From JAJTHB01 sp033763775 (GTDB lineage: Bacteria > Pseudomonadota > Alphaproteobacteria > Rickettsiales > SXRF01), in the NCBI GenBank assembly GCA_033763775.1, contig JANRJW010000003.1, positions 62,001 to 126,000 on the forward strand: a DNA stretch of 64,000 nt, read 5' to 3'. A program made the translations under genes and the position numbers. The notes under the pieces were generated by a model. The model was not told the origin of the DNA and searched no databases. It saw only the letters and a program-made list of their open reading frames with translations. Below, piece by piece: positions 8,361 to 17,645 of this stretch (position 1 is its first letter; each line of letters starts with the position of its first letter).

Positions 8361-11138
8361 TTAATTCCCAATAATACGTTTTGATACATAAGCTTCCAGC
8401 GAGTCGGTATCCGTGGTCATGTCCGCATCGTCGACCGAGCCGGTAAGCTGCACACTGAGTGTCGGCACGGTTTCCGAAGTCATGGCAGGAAACTGGAATA
8501 AAGTCGAGAGATTCATCGTCCAGGCAATCAGCCTGAGCTCACCGGTGAGGTTGCCCAGCATATTACCGGATTTAAGCGTAATGCCTGGCGTACGCACCAG
8601 CCCGTTTTTGACATTCAGATAGCCTTCCAGCGAAAATTCTGTGCTGCCATTGGGTAGTGCCAGATTCACATTGGTCACCACATCAGCCGTTGTACGCGAT
8701 ACTGCAACCGTATCCACCACGCCCCTGAGATTAAAGTTTGACACATTCACCCCCACGCCGTTGATCGTCAGCTTAGCATCTGCCTGCTGCACCCACGATA
8801 GCGGATTAACGCCAGATGTTGTTATCGAGCCGCTGACGCCCACTCTGCCGGTGATATTGTTGCGCTTACTGAAAGTGGCGATAATTTCTGCAAGGTCGGC
8901 ATTAGTGATGGTAAAGCCAAGCGATGTTCCCGGCACCTTGCCACCATAGAGCGTGCCGGTAATATCGCAGCGCCCCTGCCAGAAACCAAAATTAAGCGCC
9001 TGAATAGTCAGCACACGGTCACGCAGCACTGATTTCATGCGAAAGCGCTGCAACACCGTATCGCGGTGAATCAGCCGCCCAAGGCTGATATCGAAGGTGG
9101 CGTTATACCCCTCCATCCAGCTCATATCGAACAGTTCCTCAGGCCATGCCTTGCCGCCCTGCTGGCTGGGTTTCAGCGCAGCAATATCCGTCTCTACGTC
9201 CTTATCTAAGGCAGTGCCGGTGACATCGGCAGCATTTTCCGGCGTGGCCATGAAGTAGCGCGTATTCAGATCGCTGCCATCATTATAAACCAGTGAGAAA
9301 AAGGGTACATCGCCCTTCACATTCAGGTTAAAACTCGCCTCAACCGTGTGGCTCGGATAGTAAAAGCGCAGGTTATAAATACCAAATTCGCCCTCCTGAG
9401 CAAAAAGCCTGAACGCGGCGGATTGTCCGGGGGTGTCCAGAAATGTAAACCCATCCACAATCACTTTGAAATCAACGCTCGTTTTCAGTTTTTTGAGCCA
9501 GCTGAAATTCATGCTTTTATCAAAGCGCAGAAAATAATCGCTTTTATTCTGGCTGGAGCGACCTTCGCGCCACACATCGCGGAAATAGTCAAAATTAATA
9601 TCACGCAGCTTAACATCCGCCTCGATGCGTGGCTTGCCATCAAAATAAGCCACCATACCACCGCTCAGATTCAGCTCATTGAGTTTTACTTCTGCCTCAG
9701 AAAGCCGCACCTGCTCTGGCGAGATAAACAGATTGGAGCGCACCGAAAACGCGCCAAACCCTGCCTCTGGCAAATCGCCGGCATTAGGGTCAAGCAGAGT
9801 CATCACCTCACGCAGGCTGGAACCCTGCGATTCCATGGTTCCCTCAAAGCGCAGATTTTTGGATGCACCTTGTGAAATGATACCAAACAACGACAATGAT
9901 GCATCACCCGGCAGCTGGATTCCGAGCTGATTGATGGTAATAGCAGCATCCTCCATCTCCGCAGAAAGCCTTGCCTTCTGCCAGGTTTTATCACCCATGA
10001 GCACCGTCTCAGCCGTAGCATTCACATTCAGCCTCAGCTGGTCTGGCAGCGCCATCTGGGGTTTTTCAAACTCATCCCGCATCATCGCCGCAGCATCAGG
10101 TTTTCTCTGTTCAGCCAGCAGCAGCATTAACGATTGCCAGTCATGAAACTGAAACTGCGAAAAGTCCGCCCGCACATCAAACGCAGGCGCTTTGTCCCAG
10201 GCAAAGCTGATGCTACCGGCTGCTTTTGAACCCAGCCCTTCAAAGGCCGCTTCTTTCAGCGCTACCGCCCAGCCATCCTGCGACCAGACACCCGCAAGTT
10301 TTATCGGTAGTAGCGGCTGCGATGCATCCTGCGCCGGGGTTGATGGCTGCATCGAAAGCCAGTAGTTAAGATCTTCGATACGGCTTGCAAAATCACCGCT
10401 GATACTAAGTTTCTCATGCACATAGCCGAGCTGGCCTTTTAGCGTGATTTCGTCGTTCCTGCTGGCAAGACGAACATCCAGCGGGCGCAAACCATCTGGC
10501 GTCGACGCTGGCGCAAGCGCTGCATTCAAGCGCAGATTATGCCCTGCAATCTCAACACCACCGGAAAGATTCAGCTGGCTACCGGTATTGATCGTCAGAT
10601 TAATATTCCTGATGGGTAGCGCCTGATTACTCAGGTCGTTGTAATAAAACACTCTGCCACTGACAAACACCAGCTCCATCGGCCGCGCAGGCTCGCCGGA
10701 GCGCAGCATCGGCTCGAGCAGATCCTGCGCCAGCCAGTCCCAGTGCACTTTACCATCATTGGCTCGGCGCATCTCAAGCAGCGAATTTTCGAAAGTAATC
10801 GACGAAACGATAATCTGATCCGAAAAAAGCGATAGCATATCCGCGCTGATATACACAGCCTGAGCCGTGAAGGTCGGGGCGGGGTCTTTATCGTCGATAC
10901 CGCGCAGTTCCAGCCCCGGCACAAAAAGACCGGGCGTTGGCAAGAGCCGCGCCGTCACACGCCCTTTGATGACGACATCTTTGCCTGTACGCTCTTTGAT
11001 GGTGCGAATAATCTGCTCGCGGTAATCCTTGGTATCGATGAAACCTTGCGCCACCAGCGTCACACCAAGCAGCAGCAGCACGCCAGCCGCCACGCCAACC
11101 AATTTTCGCAGAACAGACTGAAATGAGTGTTTAATCAT
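8361..11138 (-). CDS. AsmA family protein
   Basis: AsmA-like proteins are inner-membrane anchored, mostly periplasmic proteins with long beta-taco grooves implicated in phospholipid traffic to the outer membrane. This one has 925 residues: a short basic start, one membrane helix (about 11-33), then the characteristic AsmA opening (GKDVVIKGRVTARLLPTPGL; LRGIDD; FTAQAVYISADMLSLFS) and a long beta-rich body with a typical AsmA C-terminal domain (VSGSITTSGVNPLSWVQQAD; IKHSF start). It leads an operon with the EAL-like and peptidase-like genes. The 63 bases upstream to metW may hold its promoter; none stands out. Confidence 0.88.
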   Translation of the reverse strand: MIKHSFQSVLRKLVGVAAGVLLLLGVTLVAQGFIDTKDYREQIIRTIKERTGKDVVIKGRVTARLLPTPGLFVPGLELRGIDDKDPAPTFTAQAVYISADMLSLFSDQIIVSSITFENSLLEMRRANDGKVHWDWLAQDLLEPMLRSGEPARPMELVFVSGRVFYYNDLSNQALPIRNINLTINTGSQLNLSGGVEIAGHNLRLNAALAPASTPDGLRPLDVRLASRNDEITLKGQLGYVHEKLSISGDFASRIEDLNYWLSMQPSTPAQDASQPLLPIKLAGVWSQDGWAVALKEAAFEGLGSKAAGSISFAWDKAPAFDVRADFSQFQFHDWQSLMLLLAEQRKPDAAAMMRDEFEKPQMALPDQLRLNVNATAETVLMGDKTWQKARLSAEMEDAAITINQLGIQLPGDASLSLFGIISQGASKNLRFEGTMESQGSSLREVMTLLDPNAGDLPEAGFGAFSVRSNLFISPEQVRLSEAEVKLNELNLSGGMVAYFDGKPRIEADVKLRDINFDYFRDVWREGRSSQNKSDYFLRFDKSMNFSWLKKLKTSVDFKVIVDGFTFLDTPGQSAAFRLFAQEGEFGIYNLRFYYPSHTVEASFNLNVKGDVPFFSLVYNDGSDLNTRYFMATPENAADVTGTALDKDVETDIAALKPSQQGGKAWPEELFDMSWMEGYNATFDISLGRLIHRDTVLQRFRMKSVLRDRVLTIQALNFGFWQGRCDITGTLYGGKVPGTSLGFTITNADLAEIIATFSKRNNITGRVGVSGSITTSGVNPLSWVQQADAKLTINGVGVNVSNFNLRGVVDTVAVSRTTADVVTNVNLALPNGSTEFSLEGYLNVKNGLVRTPGITLKSGNMLGNLTGELRLIAWTMNLSTLFQFPAMTSETVPTLSVQLTGSVDDADMTTDTDSLEAYVSKRIIGN

Positions 11139-11201
11139 GGCACGCTTGGAATATCATCACGAACAGATATCGTAGGGAGTATTCCATAATTTTTCACTAA
11201 A

Positions 11202-11807
11202 TTATTTTGTAATCATGAAAACACCCTGCTCGCCACACAGGTTGGCAAGCAAGCCATAGCGGGAAAATCTTGCTGGCGCGCCCTGATGCGACACCCATAG
11301 ACGCTGCTCAATCGTCAGGCCCAGCGTTTCGCACAGCACCACAAAATCACGAATCGTGCAGAAATGAATATTCGGCGTATCATACCACTGATAGCTGAGG
11401 CTGCGCGTCACCGGCATACGGCCATGCCACAGCAGGTAAAAACGGTTTTTCCAGTGGCCGAAATTCGGCACCGACACAATCGCATGACGGCCAATACGCA
11501 CCAGCTGTTCCAGCACTTCTCTGGGGTTATCCAGCGCCTGCAGTGTCTGGCTGAGAATGGCGTAGTCATAGGCCTGCGTCGGATAATAGGCAAGATCGCT
11601 GCTAGCATCGCCCTGAATCACTGAAAGTCCGCGCGCAATGGCACGATTAACGCGCTGCTGGTTGATTTCAATGCCACGGCCACGAATCGCTTTTTCACGC
11701 TGCAGCCAGTCGAGCAGGTCGCCCTCGCCGCAGCCAATGTCAATCACACTGGCGCCGTGGGGCACCATGCTGGCAATCGCCTGTAAATCGACACGAAGCA
11801 GGCTCAT
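11202..11807 (-). CDS. metW: Methionine biosynthesis protein MetW
   Basis: MetW is a small class I methyltransferase-fold protein that pairs with MetX in proteobacteria and is needed for normal homoserine acylation. Motif I is VIDIGCGEGDLLDW; AILSQTLQAL and VSVPNFGHWKNRFYLLWHGR are family signatures. I start it at the ATG that overlaps the metX stop as ATGA (MSLLRVDLQ), which matches the short N-terminus usual for the family; an ATG four codons upstream at 11819 is also open. The overlap implies translational coupling with metX. 201 residues. Confidence 0.92.
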   Translation of the reverse strand: MSLLRVDLQAIASMVPHGASVIDIGCGEGDLLDWLQREKAIRGRGIEINQQRVNRAIARGLSVIQGDASSDLAYYPTQAYDYAILSQTLQALDNPREVLEQLVRIGRHAIVSVPNFGHWKNRFYLLWHGRMPVTRSLSYQWYDTPNIHFCTIRDFVVLCETLGLTIEQRLWVSHQGAPARFSRYGLLANLCGEQGVFMITK

Positions 11808-13030
11808 ACCACGCCCCATTTTCGTGCTGATCCATCCAGAAACCCCTGCAATGTTTCATCGAACACCGGCAAATCAAGCAGAAAGGAATCATGCCCCTTA
11901 TCGCTATCGATCTCCGCATAGCTGACATCCGCGGCCACTGCGTTCAGTGCACGCACCAGCCGCTTGCTCTCAGCGGGCGTGTAGAGCCAGTCGCTGGTAA
12001 AGGCCACCACCAGAAACCTGACCGACGTGCCGGCAAACACCTCCGCAAGACCATGCTTGCCTCCGCTCGTCAGGTCAAAATAGCTGGCAGCGCGGGTGAG
12101 GTAGAGGTAACTATTCGCATCAAAGCGATCAACAAAGCTCATGCCCTGATGACGCAGGTAGCTTTCAATCGTAAAATCCGCATCAAACCCATAAGTGTAG
12201 TGCTCGCGGTTTTGCAGGCTGCGGCCAAATTTCTGCTGCAGCATCGCTTCTGAAAGATAGGTCACATGCGCTGCCATCCGCGCCACAGCCAGCCCTTTGC
12301 TGGGATACTGATGCTGCTGAATGTAGCTGCCGCCGCACCAGCTAGGATCGGCCATAATCGCCTGGCGGCCAATTTCATGAAACGCGATATTCTGGGCAGA
12401 CTGGCGAGTGGCGGTGGCAATCACCGCTGCTGATTGAACACGCTGGGGAAATCGCACCGTCCATTCCAGCGCCTGCATACCGCCCATGGATCCGCCCACC
12501 ACCGCAAACAACCGCTCTATACCAAGATAATCCAGCAGCAGCGCCTGCGCCTGCACCATGTCGCCCATAGTGATAAACGGAAAATCCAGCCCATAAGGCT
12601 GGCCGGTGTCGGGGTTTGTTTCTTTCGGGCCAAACGATCCCATGCAGCCGCCCATCACATTGCTGCACACCACAAAAAAACGATCCGTATCAATCGGCTT
12701 GCCAGCGCCAACCATGCGGTGCCACCAGCCGTCTTTTCCAGTCACGGGGTGGGTGCCGCACACATATTGATCCCCGGTTAATGCGTGGCAGATTAGAATC
12801 GCATTGCTGCGCTCGGCGTTAAGCTTGCCGTAGGTCTGATAGGCAATAGGAATATCACGCACGCTGACGCCGCTTTCCAGCTTCAGCGGGTTGCTAGCAG
12901 CAAGACGCACCACATGTCCTACGTCCACCTGCCGGTACGATGCACCAAAAAAAGAAACCACCATCCTTTCTTGATAGGTGATGCGTGTGAGCGGGTCAAG
13001 CGCCTGCCGCCCTCGAGTTGCGCTTGCCAT
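11804..13030 (-). CDS. metX: Homoserine O-acyltransferase
   Basis: Acylates homoserine with acetyl-CoA or succinyl-CoA at the entry to methionine synthesis. An alpha/beta hydrolase: nucleophile elbow GGSMGGMQALEW, acid in the SDWLYTP region, and histidine in DKGHDSFLL; the family block GGCMGSFGPKETNPDTG binds the acyl chain. Family members can use either CoA donor, and the sequence alone does not settle which. The start is doubtful: the ATG at 13030 leaves only 28 bases to the divergent chorismate mutase gene, while the ATG at 12964 (MVVSFFGAS), directly after AAGAAAGG, would leave room for two promoters. Operon with metW. Confidence 0.93.
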   Translation of the reverse strand: MASATRGRQALDPLTRITYQERMVVSFFGASYRQVDVGHVVRLAASNPLKLESGVSVRDIPIAYQTYGKLNAERSNAILICHALTGDQYVCGTHPVTGKDGWWHRMVGAGKPIDTDRFFVVCSNVMGGCMGSFGPKETNPDTGQPYGLDFPFITMGDMVQAQALLLDYLGIERLFAVVGGSMGGMQALEWTVRFPQRVQSAAVIATATRQSAQNIAFHEIGRQAIMADPSWCGGSYIQQHQYPSKGLAVARMAAHVTYLSEAMLQQKFGRSLQNREHYTYGFDADFTIESYLRHQGMSFVDRFDANSYLYLTRAASYFDLTSGGKHGLAEVFAGTSVRFLVVAFTSDWLYTPAESKRLVRALNAVAADVSYAEIDSDKGHDSFLLDLPVFDETLQGFLDGSARKWGVV

Positions 13031-13058
13031 TTACCGGCGCGTCCATTATCGCTCAGGC

Positions 13059-13946
13059 ATGAGCATGGATATGAGCATAAAAGATACCACCCCACCCGAA
13101 CTGAAAGCGTTCCGCGACCGCATCGATGCGGTGGATGACCAGCTGATTGCGCTTTTTAAGCAGCGCGCGGGCATTGTGCGCGAAGTGGGGCGCTACAAGC
13201 ATCGCGTCAAGCCGGGCATCTGCCCCATTCGTCCGGCGCGTGAGGCGCATATGGTGGCACGGATCGCCGCGGCATTTACCGGCAGCGAGTTCAGCCCGGC
13301 CGCTGCGGCCACGCTGTGGCGCACGTTGATTGGCGCCTCCACCGCCATGGAAGCGCCACTGCCGATTACCGCCGCCACCAGCACCGGAGATGATTCGCTT
13401 TACTGGCTGGCGCGGGAATATTTCGGACCATTCCTGCCGATCAGCCGTCAGCCCACCGCCCGGCGCGCCGTCAGCGAAGTCTTTGACGGCCGGGCATCGG
13501 TCTGTGTGCTCCCGCTGATACGAGCAGACGAGCAGGAGAGCTGGTGGCCACTGCTGATGCAGGAGCGCGAGGTGCCGCTGCGTGTCTTTGCGCATGTGCC
13601 CTACACTTATTTTTCAGGTGATGAGAAATCCAGAGTTGGCGGCTTTGCGGTAGCGGCGCTCGAAACAGAAATCACCGGCGATGATCGAACGCTGGTAGTG
13701 CTTGAAACATCCCACGATGTAAGCCAGAGCCGCTTGAATAGTGCGCTGGAGGCGGCGGCGCTGGATGCGCGCTGGCTGCACACGGCCAGCCCGGGCACAG
13801 CCAGACGCCAGCACGTGCTGGATGTGGCGGGTTTTCTCAGCGAAAACAGCGTGGCGATCACAGGTCTGAAAAAGGTTCTGGAACCGGCACTTGAGCGGGT
13901 GTATATCCTCGGCCATTATGCCTCTCCCATCACCCTTACGACCTGA
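13059..13946 (+). CDS. AroQ chorismate mutase with an unassigned C-terminal domain
   Basis: Converts chorismate to prephenate for Phe/Tyr. Residues about 10-90 are an AroQ helical mutase (LKAFRDRIDAVDDQLIALFK, RAGIVREVGRYK, IRPAREAHMVARI). The remaining 190 residues look like a worn prephenate-dehydratase-type domain (WLAREYFGPFLP; VFDGRASVCVLPLIRAD) but lack the dehydratase active-site motifs, so it is probably regulatory or a remnant. The start is taken at ATG 13059 rather than an upstream in-frame codon because it follows TCAGGC and matches the domain start. Four bases separate its stop from hisC, which in turn overlaps tyrA: a tyrosine/phenylalanine operon. Confidence 0.83.
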   Translation: MSMDMSIKDTTPPELKAFRDRIDAVDDQLIALFKQRAGIVREVGRYKHRVKPGICPIRPAREAHMVARIAAAFTGSEFSPAAAATLWRTLIGASTAMEAPLPITAATSTGDDSLYWLAREYFGPFLPISRQPTARRAVSEVFDGRASVCVLPLIRADEQESWWPLLMQEREVPLRVFAHVPYTYFSGDEKSRVGGFAVAALETEITGDDRTLVVLETSHDVSQSRLNSALEAAALDARWLHTASPGTARRQHVLDVAGFLSENSVAITGLKKVLEPALERVYILGHYASPITLTT

Positions 13947-13950
13947 CCCT

Positions 13951-15036
13951 ATGCCCCAGCTTTCACCCAAACCCGGTATTCTTGATATCGCTCCCTATGT
14001 GGGCGGCAAATCCAGCACTCGGCCGGGCGTTAAAACCATCAAACTTTCTTCCAATGAAAACCCGCTTGGTGCCAGCCCGCTGGCGGCGAGCGCCTATAGC
14101 GCAGCCGCCGCGACCCTTCACCGCTATCCGGATGGCAGCGCGGCCAAGCTGCGCGAGGCGATTAAACATGTGCATGGCCTGCCTGCAGAAAATTTAATCT
14201 GCGGCGCCGGCTCCGATGAGCTGATTGGCCTGCTCATCCATGCCTATGCCGGAGTGGGTGATGAGGTGCTGATGAGCCGCCATGGGTTTCTCATGTATCA
14301 GATCTACGCGCAGGGCTTTGGCGCCAGCGTGGTGATGGCACCGGAAAAAAACCTCCACACTGATGTTGATGCCATGCTTGCGGCAGTCAGCCCGCGCACG
14401 CGCATCGTGTTTGTGGCCAACCCGAACAACCCCACCGGCACCTACCTGCCGCGCTCAGAGCTCCACCGTCTTCATGCGGGTCTGCCTTCGAATGTACTGC
14501 TGGTGATTGACGATGCCTACAGCGAGTATGTCACGGCCGATGATTACAGCGATGGCCATGAGCTGGTGCGCCACGGCAATGTCTGCGCGCTGCACACTTT
14601 TTCTAAAATTCATGGGCTTTCTGCGCTGCGCGTGGGCTGGGGCGTGACCAGCGCTGAGATTGCTTCGGTCATCGGACGCATACGCGGGCCATTCAATCTC
14701 TCCACCCCTGCCATCGAGGCCGCCGCCGCCGCCATCATGGATGAGACCTTCATCCGCACCTCGCGTGATACGAATAACCAGCAGCTGGCATGGATGCAGC
14801 GTGAGCTGACCGCGCTTGGGCTGCAGGTCGTGCCGAGTGTCACCAATTTCGTGCTGGTACGTTTCGCTGGCGAACCTCATAGCGCTAAACAAGCCAATAG
14901 CTACCTCACCGAGCGCGGCATCATCCCGCGTGAGGTCGCGAGCTATGGACTTGCGGATTATCTTCGTATCAGCATCGGCCTTGCGCAGGAAAACCGCGCC
15001 GTTATCGATACTCTCAAGCAATTTCTGGGGCGCTGA
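13951..15036 (+). CDS. hisC: Histidinol-phosphate / aromatic aminotransferase
   Basis: A fold-type I PLP aminotransferase of the HisC family, 361 residues from the ATG four bases after the previous stop. Visible signatures are SSNENPLG, NPNNPTGTY, the DDAY strand, and the PLP lysine in LHTFSKIHGLSALRVGWG, followed by the PFNLS block. Its place between chorismate mutase and prephenate dehydrogenase suggests that it transaminates prephenate or the aromatic keto acids, possibly besides histidinol phosphate. It shares one base with tyrA (TGATG), so the two are translated together. Confidence 0.93.
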   Translation: MPQLSPKPGILDIAPYVGGKSSTRPGVKTIKLSSNENPLGASPLAASAYSAAAATLHRYPDGSAAKLREAIKHVHGLPAENLICGAGSDELIGLLIHAYAGVGDEVLMSRHGFLMYQIYAQGFGASVVMAPEKNLHTDVDAMLAAVSPRTRIVFVANPNNPTGTYLPRSELHRLHAGLPSNVLLVIDDAYSEYVTADDYSDGHELVRHGNVCALHTFSKIHGLSALRVGWGVTSAEIASVIGRIRGPFNLSTPAIEAAAAAIMDETFIRTSRDTNNQQLAWMQRELTALGLQVVPSVTNFVLVRFAGEPHSAKQANSYLTERGIIPREVASYGLADYLRISIGLAQENRAVIDTLKQFLGR

Positions 15037-16121
15037 TGTTTCTTTTTGAACGCATCACCATCATCGGCCTCGGGCTCATCGGCAGCTCGCTGGCACGCGC
15101 CATCAGGCAGCAAGAGCTATCCGGCACGCTTGTTGGCTGTGATCAGGATGAAGAGTCGCTGCTCTATGCGCGCTCGCACAAGCTGGTGGATCTTGCGCTG
15201 CGTGATCCTGCCACTGCCGTGAAGCAATCCGATCTGGTGATTCTCGCTGTACCTCCAGGCAGCATGGGCGATGTCGCAAAACAGATGCGCCCAGGCCTTC
15301 GCAAAGGCGCGATTGTGATGGACACCGCCTCAGTGAAGCTACCGGTGATTGAAGCCATCAGCGCGCAGCTGCCGACCACGGTGGATTTCATTCCCGCCCA
15401 CCCGATTGCCGGCAGCGAACATGCTGGCATCAGCGCTGGCCGCGTGGATTTATTTTCCGGCCGGCGTGTCATCCTCTCCCCGGCGGAGCCACTTCAGGGG
15501 CGTATGCTGGAGCTCATGACGCGCTTCTGGCAAAGCCTTGGCGCACGCGTCGAGGGTGTGCCACCGCAGCTGCATGATACTATCTACGCCCATATCTCCC
15601 ATCTGCCGCAGCTGCTTGCTTTTGCCACACGCGGCATTATTCCTTCTGGCGGCCGCGAAATACTCGAGCGTTTCATGCGCCTGCAGGCGTCGCCGCCGGC
15701 GCTCTGGGCGGATATTTTTCTGCTGAACCGCGAGCCGCTGCTGGCGGCGCTGGATCGCTACATGGATGCGCTATGGCATATTAAAAGCGAGCTATCGCAG
15801 GCGCCTAAGGATGAAGGTAGCCAAAGCGATGAAGCCATGGTGCGCAGTGTGCTGCTACCGCGCATTCTGGCGGCGTGCCTTGTCACCACCGTCATGGAAT
15901 GTGAAAAAAAGCTCGGCTTTAGTTTCTCGCGCTACAGCGGGCAGGGATTCAAGGATTTCACCGCGCCAGCGAGCGAAACGCCTGATGGGGATATTGAACA
16001 GATCTCAAGCCACTACCTGCCCACCCTTGCCCTGCTTCAGCAGTTTCTGGACACGCTCAGCAAACTGCGCGAGCTACTCGCCAGCGGGCAGCTATCATCA
16101 CTTTCCTCAGCGCTGAAATAG
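15036..16121 (+). CDS. tyrA: Prephenate/arogenate dehydrogenase
   Basis: Oxidises and decarboxylates prephenate (or arogenate) to the tyrosine precursor. The N-terminal Rossmann fold begins at once with ITIIGLGLIGSSLARAI; VILAVPPGSM and the substrate-binding FIPAHPIAGSEHAG block follow, then a helical dimerisation domain (SHLPQLLAFA; SGQGFKDFTAPA-type RYSGQGFKDFT). 361 residues, somewhat longer than the 290-310 common for single-domain TyrA, with a tail of about 50 residues. It overlaps hisC by one base and its 3' end overlaps the converging HAD gene by 15 bases. Confidence 0.93.
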   Translation: MFLFERITIIGLGLIGSSLARAIRQQELSGTLVGCDQDEESLLYARSHKLVDLALRDPATAVKQSDLVILAVPPGSMGDVAKQMRPGLRKGAIVMDTASVKLPVIEAISAQLPTTVDFIPAHPIAGSEHAGISAGRVDLFSGRRVILSPAEPLQGRMLELMTRFWQSLGARVEGVPPQLHDTIYAHISHLPQLLAFATRGIIPSGGREILERFMRLQASPPALWADIFLLNREPLLAALDRYMDALWHIKSELSQAPKDEGSQSDEAMVRSVLLPRILAACLVTTVMECEKKLGFSFSRYSGQGFKDFTAPASETPDGDIEQISSHYLPTLALLQQFLDTLSKLRELLASGQLSSLSSALK

Positions 16122-16772
16122 CTGCAAGGTCTGGGTGTGGTCGCGCACATGCGCGTCATAAGCAAAGCCGAGAAAATGGGTCGCGCTGTAATCAGGGTGC
16201 GTGGCCGCATGCTCACCATATAAAATCGCTGTGCAGCCAGTATTGTGCGCGCATTCAAGATCAATATCGCTATCGCCGATAAACCACACATCTCTGGCGG
16301 GTTTAATCTGTGTTTTTTCAAACGCCATATGCACCGGGTCCACAAAGGGTTTATCGCGGCGCGCATCATCCGCACCCACCACATGGTCAAACCAGCTCTG
16401 CCAGCCAATATGCTGCACTTCCTGCCTCAGGTTTGGTCCTTTTTTATTACTCACCACCACGCAGTAAAGCCCCTGCTCCTTCACGCGCGCAAGCACTTCC
16501 TCAGCACGCGGAAGCGCTTCCAGCCGGTCGAGATGATGCTTGCGATAGTGGCGCTGATAGATCTCACCGGCCTGTTGCCAATGCTGCCCAAAAATTTCAG
16601 GGAATGAATCGCGCATCGATTTACGCACGCGGTTTTTGGTCTGCTCGAAGCTCCAGGGCTGCTGCCCCATTTCTTCAAACGTGGCTACCAGCGCGGCGTG
16701 GATAATCGGCCAGGTGTTCACCAGCGTGTTATCCCAGTCAAAAATCACTGCTCTTGGTTCAGTTAAGGTCAT
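16107..16772 (-). CDS. HAD-superfamily hydrolase, phosphoglycolate-phosphatase-like
   Basis: A 221-residue HAD phosphatase with a helical cap. Motif I is VIFDWDNTLVNTW (nucleophile and acid Asp), motif II VVVSNKKG, motif III lysine in DARRDKPFVDP, motif IV WFIGDSDIDLECA. The GPH/PGP-like layout suggests a small sugar- or glycolate-phosphate. I use the ATG at 16772, which overlaps the aminotransferase stop by 14 bases and has AGGA ten bases upstream; the longer reading from 16811 would overlap by 53. It ends a long operon, so it could belong to nucleotide-sugar metabolism, though substrate is not shown. Confidence 0.85.
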   Translation of the reverse strand: MTLTEPRAVIFDWDNTLVNTWPIIHAALVATFEEMGQQPWSFEQTKNRVRKSMRDSFPEIFGQHWQQAGEIYQRHYRKHHLDRLEALPRAEEVLARVKEQGLYCVVVSNKKGPNLRQEVQHIGWQSWFDHVVGADDARRDKPFVDPVHMAFEKTQIKPARDVWFIGDSDIDLECAHNTGCTAILYGEHAATHPDYSATHFLGFAYDAHVRDHTQTLQLFQR

Positions 16773-17637
16773 CGCGGCGAAATCCTGTGCTGGTGAAAAC
16801 ATGCTGGTCATAGAGCGCCTGAAGCTGGCGTGTCACGCTGCCAACCTCGCCGCTGCCGATTGGTTTACCATCGAGCAATACCACCGGCAGCACATTAATG
16901 CTCGTTGAGGTGATAAATGCCTCGCGCGCGGCCATGGCCTCGGCGGGGCTGAAAGGCCGCTCGGTAACCTGAAAGCCGCCAGCGCGTGCAAGCCCAAGCA
17001 GCACATCGCGGGTAATGCCGCCGAGAATGCGCTCATCGGCCGGATGGGTAATGATATGGCCGTCATCATTCACAATATAGCTGTTGGAAACGGCGCCTTC
17101 GGTCATCATGCCGTCGGTCGCCACCAGCCACGCCTCGCGCGCGCCGCTTCTGGCGGCTTCCTGTTTTGCCAGCACATTGGCAAGTAGCGAGATGGATTTA
17201 ATATCCCTGCGCGCCCAGCGCTGGTCAGGCTGGCTGATCACAGCAACGCCGCGCAGCACCTCAGCCGGTTTAGGAAATTTCGCCGCACCCACCGTCATCA
17301 CCAGCGACGGCCGAGCCGACTTCGGAAAAGCATGGTCACGCCGTGCCACCCCCCGGCTTATCTGCAGATACAGCCCGCCATGCTCGCGGTTGTTTCGGGC
17401 AATCAGCTCATCAATCACCAGCGCCAGCGCTGCGCGGCTCATCGGCGCGGCAATGGCCAGCGCTTTCAGGCTGCGCTCCAGGCGGGCAAAGTGCAGCTCG
17501 CCATCCAGCAGACGGCGATGATAAAACGCGATATACTCATAAATCCCATCAGAAAACTGATAGCCGCGATCTTCAATCGGCACCACCGCATGCGACTGCG
17601 CCACAAAACGACCATTCACATAGGCAATACGCGCCAC
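16759..17637 (-). CDS. Class IV aminotransferase, D-amino-acid-transaminase-like
   Basis: Fold-type IV PLP enzyme of 292 residues. It opens MARIAYVNGRFVAQSHAVVPIEDRGYQFSDGIYE as D-alanine transaminases do, carries the PLP lysine in RDIKSISLLANVLAKQ, the TEGAVSNSYIV phosphate-cup segment and ILGGITRDVLL. D-amino acid transaminases supply D-Glu/D-Ala for peptidoglycan; branched-chain aminotransferase and aminodeoxychorismate lyase share the fold but match the opening less well. It lies eight bases downstream of the rhamnosyltransferase-like fusion and overlaps the HAD gene, so it is in the envelope operon. Confidence 0.83.
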   Translation of the reverse strand: MARIAYVNGRFVAQSHAVVPIEDRGYQFSDGIYEYIAFYHRRLLDGELHFARLERSLKALAIAAPMSRAALALVIDELIARNNREHGGLYLQISRGVARRDHAFPKSARPSLVMTVGAAKFPKPAEVLRGVAVISQPDQRWARRDIKSISLLANVLAKQEAARSGAREAWLVATDGMMTEGAVSNSYIVNDDGHIITHPADERILGGITRDVLLGLARAGGFQVTERPFSPAEAMAAREAFITSTSINVLPVVLLDGKPIGSGEVGSVTRQLQALYDQHVFTSTGFRRDDLN

Positions 17638-17645
17638 AAATCCCC

